Below the pieces are notes generated by a model that had not been told where the DNA came from, did no database searches, and worked only from the letters and a program-made list of their open reading frames with translations. From an uncultured Lachnospiraceae bacterium (GTDB lineage: Bacteria; Bacillota; Clostridia; Lachnospirales; Lachnospiraceae): DNA of 59,670 bases. The stretch is taken from positions 1 through 59,670 of the forward strand of contig CAMVOY010000006.1 of the NCBI GenBank assembly GCA_947169235.1, written 5' to 3'. The position numbers were made by a program, and so were the translations under genes. Shown here piece by piece: positions 56,038-59,670 of this stretch (positions are counted from its first letter, which is position 1; the number at the start of each line of letters is the position of its first letter).

Positions 56038-57496
56038 TCTTGGGAATGTATATCGCAGAGTAGCCATTTGGCTTTGTCTGTGTCTGATGATAGGGATACT
56101 CCCTTTTTCATCGGATTCTGTTTCTGCGTCTTCACCTTCCGTGAAGCTGATTATTAGCGGAAAATATATAACAAAAAAAACGTATAAACTTGAGATTGGT
56201 CACGGTAGACAGCTGAATGTAAAAACAAATAATACTTTCGGAAAAACATCAATAAAATACACATCATCAAATAAAAACATAGCGACTGTAAATAAAAACG
56301 GATTGATCAGTTCGAGGAATACCGGTACCGCAAAGATCAGTGTAAAGGTGACCTGCAAGTCGGGAAAGAAAAAGAGAAGCACGACAACATGGACCAAGAT
56401 AAAGATCTATAGGAACGGTGCATCTGCATCGCCGACGCCTTCGCCTACTTCACAGATCGGCGGAGCGATGCAGGCCGTATTGATCGTAAACGGGACGAAT
56501 GTAAAACAGTTCCCCATGACAATTCTTGATAATGCGTGCGGAAGGATGCTGTACAGTGCTCTTCCCAAAACGCTTTATCTGACAGATCAAAACAATAACA
56601 CGAAGATAGGTACGGATCCTGAGGGTATCTATTATCCTATGGAGGAGTACAAACCGAAAAATCTTCTGGCCGGAGATTTTATGTTGTTTGGTAACTCCAG
56701 ATATGAGTTAAGCTATGAGGATCATACCAGTGGATATGCATATACCAGACTTGGCAGGATCATGAATCCTACAGGTCTTAAGGCGGCTCTCGGAAACGGG
56801 CCTGTGTCCGTTACGATCATCAGATCGACTCTTCCGTCGAACCCGACGCCGACACCGTCACTGACACCAAGACCGTCTGCGAGCGCATCGCCGTGGCCTT
56901 CGGGTGTCCCGACGCCGACATACTCAGGGTCACCAAGGCCGAGCTCATCACCGTGGCCTTCGGGTGTTCCTACGCCGAGTACGTCACCCGGAGCTTCGGT
57001 TTCACCGGGAGCGAGTACATCACCGAGACCCAGTGGGTCGGCGACTCCTACACCGCTTCCTGTCTATGTCGGACCAAGGATAAAGATAGAGACAAACGGA
57101 TTTAACTATATAGCAAATATAAATCAATCATGCAACGCCGCAATGACATTTTATAATAAGCTGTCATATGACAAGCCCTTTCCGCTTGTGATGATACCGT
57201 ATAATCCTGTAGATCGTTACTATATTGCGGATCCGGCGGGGTTGCCCACGAATGAGATGAATCGTGATGCGACCAGATGGCCTGCGGGAAGTCTTGTGCT
57301 GTTCGGAGGTGATTCCAGCAGATACCTTATGATATTCCGTCAGACCGTAAATAATATGGGTGCCGACGGAAAGGGGCAGGACCCATCGCTGATTTTGGCT
57401 ACCATTGATCCATCCGAGGTGTCAAACGGCTCCGGATGGCTAAAGACAATGTTTAATGGTGCTGAGACCTGTACGGTGAATGTATGGAAGGCATGA
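56027..57496 (+). CDS. Secreted protein: Ig-like domain, two cyclophilin-like domains, Pro/Ser/Thr linkers
   Basis: 489 residues from the ATG at 56027 (GGGAGAG upstream). A signal peptide (RRVAIWLCLCLMIGILPFSSDSVSA) leads into a BIG2-type Ig-like domain (about 40-125; IKYTSSNKNIATVNKNGLISSRNTGTAKISV). Two domains resembling the cyclophilin-like family (PF18050) follow, at about 145-265 (TILDNACGRMLYSALPKTLYL...LLAGDFMLFGNSRYELSY...LGRI) and about 350-487, separated by a repetitive SPWPSGVPTP linker. No anchor is visible, so it is probably released or wall-associated. Function unknown. Confidence 0.75.
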   Translation: MRGNLGNVYRRVAIWLCLCLMIGILPFSSDSVSASSPSVKLIISGKYITKKTYKLEIGHGRQLNVKTNNTFGKTSIKYTSSNKNIATVNKNGLISSRNTGTAKISVKVTCKSGKKKRSTTTWTKIKIYRNGASASPTPSPTSQIGGAMQAVLIVNGTNVKQFPMTILDNACGRMLYSALPKTLYLTDQNNNTKIGTDPEGIYYPMEEYKPKNLLAGDFMLFGNSRYELSYEDHTSGYAYTRLGRIMNPTGLKAALGNGPVSVTIIRSTLPSNPTPTPSLTPRPSASASPWPSGVPTPTYSGSPRPSSSPWPSGVPTPSTSPGASVSPGASTSPRPSGSATPTPLPVYVGPRIKIETNGFNYIANINQSCNAAMTFYNKLSYDKPFPLVMIPYNPVDRYYIADPAGLPTNEMNRDATRWPAGSLVLFGGDSSRYLMIFRQTVNNMGADGKGQDPSLILATIDPSEVSNGSGWLKTMFNGAETCTVNVWKA

Positions 57497-57523
57497 TTTT
57501 TGGAAAATGTACCCGAAAATCTC

Positions 57524-57552
57524 TTGACTTATAAGGTTTTATCCGATATAAT
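57524..57552 (+). promoter_or_regulatory. Sigma-A promoter of mecA
   Basis: TTGACT (57524-57529), 17-bp spacer, TATAAT (57547-57552). Leader about 35 bases. Confidence 0.8.
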
Positions 57553-57594
57553 TCATGGAAACATATCTGTGTAATAAGAAAGGGGGTATGACCT

Positions 57595-58410
57595 ATGCGA
57601 ATCGAACGAATCAGTGACAATCAGATCAGATGCACACTTTCGAAGAGAGACCTTGTTGAGCGCCACATTAAGATCAGTGAGCTTGCTTATGGTTCTGATC
57701 GTGCCAAAGAGCTGTTCCGTGATATGATGGAGCAGGCAAATATCGATTTTGGGTTTGAAGCGGAAGATATACCGCTGATGATTGAGGCCATACCGACATC
57801 GAAGGAGTCATTGGTATTGGTTATTACCAAGGTAGATGATCCTCAGGAGTTTGATGAGAGGTTTGCAAACTTCAATCTTCCTGAAGCGCATGAGGATGAT
57901 ATAGATGCCGATTTTGCGGATATCGGCCTTGAGGATGAGGAGAATACGAGTGTAAACTTTGACGATCTTATGGATTGCTTTGATCAGATGTACGAGAAAA
58001 ATGATGATGAGTCGGATGCTGATCAGGATTCGAAGTTTATACCTCTCTCAGAGGCACTTGCGGGTGCTCCAAACGGCTCTTCCAAGTCATCCAAACAAAA
58101 GAAGAATGATAATATCCATGAGAGGGTTAAGGTATTCTCGTTTGTATCGATCAATCCTATCATAGAGGCTGCACATCGTGTTACCACCGGATACACCGGT
58201 AAAAACACCATATGGAAGGATACCGTTGGAAAGAAGTACTATCTTCTTTTGAATCGTGGCAATGGCAAGCATGCATTTCATTCCGCCTGCTCGACGATAT
58301 CGGAGTACGGTTCCGAAGAGACGGTAACATACGCAACTCAGGATTATTTCAATGAGCATTACAAGATAATCATAAAGGATAAGGCGTTATACCAGCTTTC
58401 CAGACTTTGA
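57595..58410 (+). CDS. mecA: Adaptor protein MecA
   Basis: 271 residues, AAAGGGGGT upstream. The N-terminal domain (MRIERISDNQIRCTLSKRDLVERHI...AKELFRDMMEQANIDFGFEAEDIPLMIEAIP) recognises substrates; a long acidic linker (about 95-160) follows; the C-terminal domain (VFSFVSINPIIEAAHRV...YYLLLNRGNG) docks on ClpC. MecA delivers proteins to ClpCP. A strong terminator follows. Confidence 0.93.
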   Translation: MRIERISDNQIRCTLSKRDLVERHIKISELAYGSDRAKELFRDMMEQANIDFGFEAEDIPLMIEAIPTSKESLVLVITKVDDPQEFDERFANFNLPEAHEDDIDADFADIGLEDEENTSVNFDDLMDCFDQMYEKNDDESDADQDSKFIPLSEALAGAPNGSSKSSKQKKNDNIHERVKVFSFVSINPIIEAAHRVTTGYTGKNTIWKDTVGKKYYLLLNRGNGKHAFHSACSTISEYGSEETVTYATQDYFNEHYKIIIKDKALYQLSRL

Positions 58411-58425
58411 TGATCGCATAAACCC

Positions 58426-58456
58426 AAAGAGCCATCTTTCGATGGCTCTTTTTTGG
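58426..58456. terminator. Bidirectional terminator between mecA and the small minus-strand gene
   Basis: AAAGAGCCATC with GATGGCTCTTT around TTTC, flanked by A-rich and T-rich runs, so it can stop transcription from both sides. Confidence 0.9.
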
Positions 58457-58513
58457 TTTAAAAGGAGTTGATACATCATAGTTGTACATATATGCGTCTT
58501 CGCTTCGAAAAAT

Positions 58514-58720
58514 CTATGAACGGTCAACATTGTTAATATGGATCGCAGTGATATGCCCTGTGAAATCGCTCTCATAGTCAACCATATAACTGCCGCTTTG
58601 CATGACGCTGATCACATCCTGCGGGTGTCGATGGTTATAGGAAACGCCTTCAATATCTATTCCTATTCCGTGAGCCTTGGCATAATTAAGCTGATCCAGA
58701 AAACGTATTCTTGGTTCCAT
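58514..58720 (-). CDS. Small conserved-looking protein, unknown function
   Basis: 68 residues on the minus strand, start at 58720 with AGAGGAG 6 bases upstream. Mixed soluble protein (MEPRIRFLDQLNYAKAHGIG, ending HITAIHINNVDRS) with several histidines. I do not recognise the family. A good ribosome site, a possible promoter (58850-58879) and the facing terminator support it as a real gene. Confidence 0.65.
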   Translation of the reverse strand: MEPRIRFLDQLNYAKAHGIGIDIEGVSYNHRHPQDVISVMQSGSYMVDYESDFTGHITAIHINNVDRS

Positions 58721-58762
58721 ATTTACTCCTCTCTACAGTTTGAGATTTTTGGTGTGATGTAA

Positions 58763-58807
58763 TTAAAGAAGTGCGATACTTCTGGTCCGGCATCCCCGTG
58801 GGTTCAT
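58763..58807 (-). CDS. Possible 14-codon upstream reading frame
   Basis: In the leader of the small minus-strand gene an ATG (58807) is followed by 13 codons and a stop (58763-58765), reading MNPRGCRTRSIALL. AAAGGAGG lies 11 bases upstream. A small hairpin (AGAAGT/ACTTCT) overlaps its 3' end. It could be a leader peptide, or the ribosome site may be fortuitous. Confidence 0.3.
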   Translation of the reverse strand: MNPRGCRTRSIALL

Positions 58808-58849
58808 CCGAGATCTATCCTCCTTTCTTCGGGCTGCTTTCTTACTATC

Positions 58850-58879
58850 ATTATACCGTAGCTATGTCAGCAAACACAA
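58850..58879 (-). promoter_or_regulatory. Possible promoter of the small minus-strand gene
   Basis: On the minus strand TTGTGT, 18-bp spacer, TATAAT (58855-58850). The leader of about 120 bases holds the short reading frame above. Confidence 0.5.
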
Positions 58880-58963
58880 GATGCATTGAGACACGAAATT
58901 CGACCATTTAGACAAAAAAGTAGGGCGTAATGCGTCGATTTTGTGGATTGTGTTGATAAGTAC

Positions 58964-59013
58964 TTGACAGCGCAAAGAAAAAAGGGTAAACTATTGCAAG
59001 AAAATTGGTTTAC
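58964..59013 (+). promoter_or_regulatory. bioY promoter overlapped by a BirA-type operator
   Basis: TTGACA (58964-58969), 17-bp spacer, TAAACT (58987-58992). The inverted repeat GTAAAC (58986-58991), 16 bases, GTTTAC (59008-59013) matches the layout of BirA operators of Firmicutes and covers the -10 box. Binding of biotin-loaded BirA would block the promoter. Confidence 0.7.
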
Positions 59014-59031
59014 AAAAATGGAGGTTTAATT

Positions 59032-59601
59032 ATGACTAATGTTGCTACTGAAAAGAATCATGTTTTTGCTCTCGTAATGACTGCGCTTACCGCGGCTGTT
59101 TTCTGTGTGGCGGGTCCGATATCCATCCCCATAGGACCTGTTCCCATCTCTCTTATGACGCTTGTATTGTATATTTCCGTATATGCGATAGGATACAGGT
59201 ATGCAGTTGTTGCATGTGTTTTATATCTTCTTTTGGGACTGGCAGGTCTTCCGGTATTTTCCGGATTCCAGGGAGGGATCGGAAAGCTCGCCGGGCCGAC
59301 AGGCGGATATCTGATCGGGTACTTGCCGATGCTCGTTATAGGGGGGATCGGTATTGTTATCGCGCAAAAAAAGAAAGCCCCGTCACACGGCGTCATCCTG
59401 ACGCGCGTGCTCGAGGCTGTCGGTCTTGTTATAGCAACCGTTGCTTTGTATGCTCTCGGGACTGCGTGGTTTGTGATATCCACAGGGACTCCGGTGGGAG
59501 CGTCACTGGCGCTCTGCGTTATCCCGTTTATCCCGGGTGATATCGCGAAGATCGTGATAGCGGTCGTAGTTGGACCGCGTGTAAGGCATGTCTACAAGTG
59601 A
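59032..59601 (+). CDS. bioY: Biotin transporter S component BioY
   Basis: 189 residues from the ATG at 59032 (TGGAGG upstream; a TTG 27 bases earlier is less likely). Six membrane helices. Typical BioY motifs: PIGPVPISLMTLVLYISVYAIGYRY and GLPVFSGFQGGIGKLAGPTGGYLIGY. As an ECF S component it binds biotin and works alone or with a shared EcfAA'T module, which is not in the window. Probable control by BirA at its promoter. Confidence 0.94.
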   Translation: MTNVATEKNHVFALVMTALTAAVFCVAGPISIPIGPVPISLMTLVLYISVYAIGYRYAVVACVLYLLLGLAGLPVFSGFQGGIGKLAGPTGGYLIGYLPMLVIGGIGIVIAQKKKAPSHGVILTRVLEAVGLVIATVALYALGTAWFVISTGTPVGASLALCVIPFIPGDIAKIVIAVVVGPRVRHVYK

Positions 59602-59670
59602 CCTTCGGTCACTTGTCGTCCGTTGGACTCTCCTGTGCATGTGCATGTGGCATGCATGCGTGCATGCAGT
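59595..59670. repeat. Hairpin at the end of bioY and start of a GCATGC-rich palindromic region (cut by the window end)
   Basis: CAAGTGAC/GTCACTTG (59595-59602 with 59608-59615) includes the bioY stop codon and has no T-run. After it comes a stretch with repeated GTGCATG and GCATGCATGC, like the tips of elements D and F. It is probably the 5' half of another nested palindrome continuing beyond the window. Confidence 0.5.

Overview
The window reads as a chromosomal segment of a Gram-positive anaerobe of the Clostridia, most likely Lachnospiraceae (Butyrivibrio-like). This is inferred from the mix of genes: CUT1 sugar transporters without their own ATPase, a GH94 glycoside phosphorylase, a MecA adaptor, a yaaO-yaaR-holB-yaaT-yabB type operon, BioY, DUF4234 and DUF1858 proteins, and an RsmF-type methyltransferase with a PUA-like tail. 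Genes are dense. Promoters are near-consensus sigma-A, almost all with 17-bp spacers, and ribosome binding sites are AGGAGG-like. I see no rRNA, CRISPR array, insertion sequence or prophage.

Layout. 1-424: the end of a sugar ABC permease and a small membrane protein. 844-7087: a GH94 phosphorylase divergent from a lipoprotein binding protein and two CUT1 permeases, a disaccharide uptake and phosphorolysis locus. 7235-9543 (minus): a hydrolase-like/GNAT fusion and a PTS EIIC-type membrane protein. 9709-10785: mnmA. 10863-17250: the F-type ATPase operon atpB-E-F-(H-A fused)-G-D-C. 17843-19129: O-acetylhomoserine sulfhydrylase. 19335-29560: xseA-xseB, a zinc-finger/acidic-repeat membrane protein, a 1613-residue hybrid sensor kinase, a double-receiver protein and a GNAT enzyme. 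29557-30923: metK behind a probable S_MK (SAM-III)-like riboswitch. 31063-31134: tRNA-Arg(CCT) between two palindromic elements. 31354-36991: a HAD phosphatase, a shortened pyruvate-kinase-like protein, metG, a TatD nuclease and rsmA. 37097-44223: a binding lipoprotein, an EAL phosphodiesterase with an exported sensor, an exported pseudo-C39 protein and an RsmF-like methyltransferase. 44350-46736: an amino-acid ABC transporter whose binding protein appears circularly permuted. 46778-48784: small membrane proteins. 48829-55728: a decarboxylase, a guanylate-kinase-like enzyme, yaaR, holB, yaaT, a TrmN6-like methyltransferase and a second EAL protein. 55762-57496: a DUF1858 protein and an exported double cyclophilin-like protein. 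57595-59601: mecA, a small minus-strand gene, and bioY under a probable BirA operator.

The most unusual features: (1) ATP synthase delta and alpha are one continuous polypeptide, which raises a stoichiometry problem. (2) The family-3 binding protein at 44350 carries its C-terminal segment at its N-terminus. (3) The metK leader combines S_MK-like core motifs with two mutually exclusive helices, one hiding the Shine-Dalgarno and start codon. (4) Long nested palindromes of roughly 70-250 bp sit in several gene junctions (501-826, 7094-7225, 30930-31057, 31151-31342, 35957-36116, possibly 59595-end). They share architecture but not sequence. One holds two tandem 58-bp units with identical 17-bp flanks and completely different, still palindromic, 24-bp cores. 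This is the best candidate here for an undescribed system.

Signalling is a second theme: two EAL phosphodiesterases with degenerate GGDEF regions, a hybrid kinase with an ECF-S-like membrane domain, and a stand-alone double-receiver protein. All functions are read from sequence patterns alone; no database search was possible.
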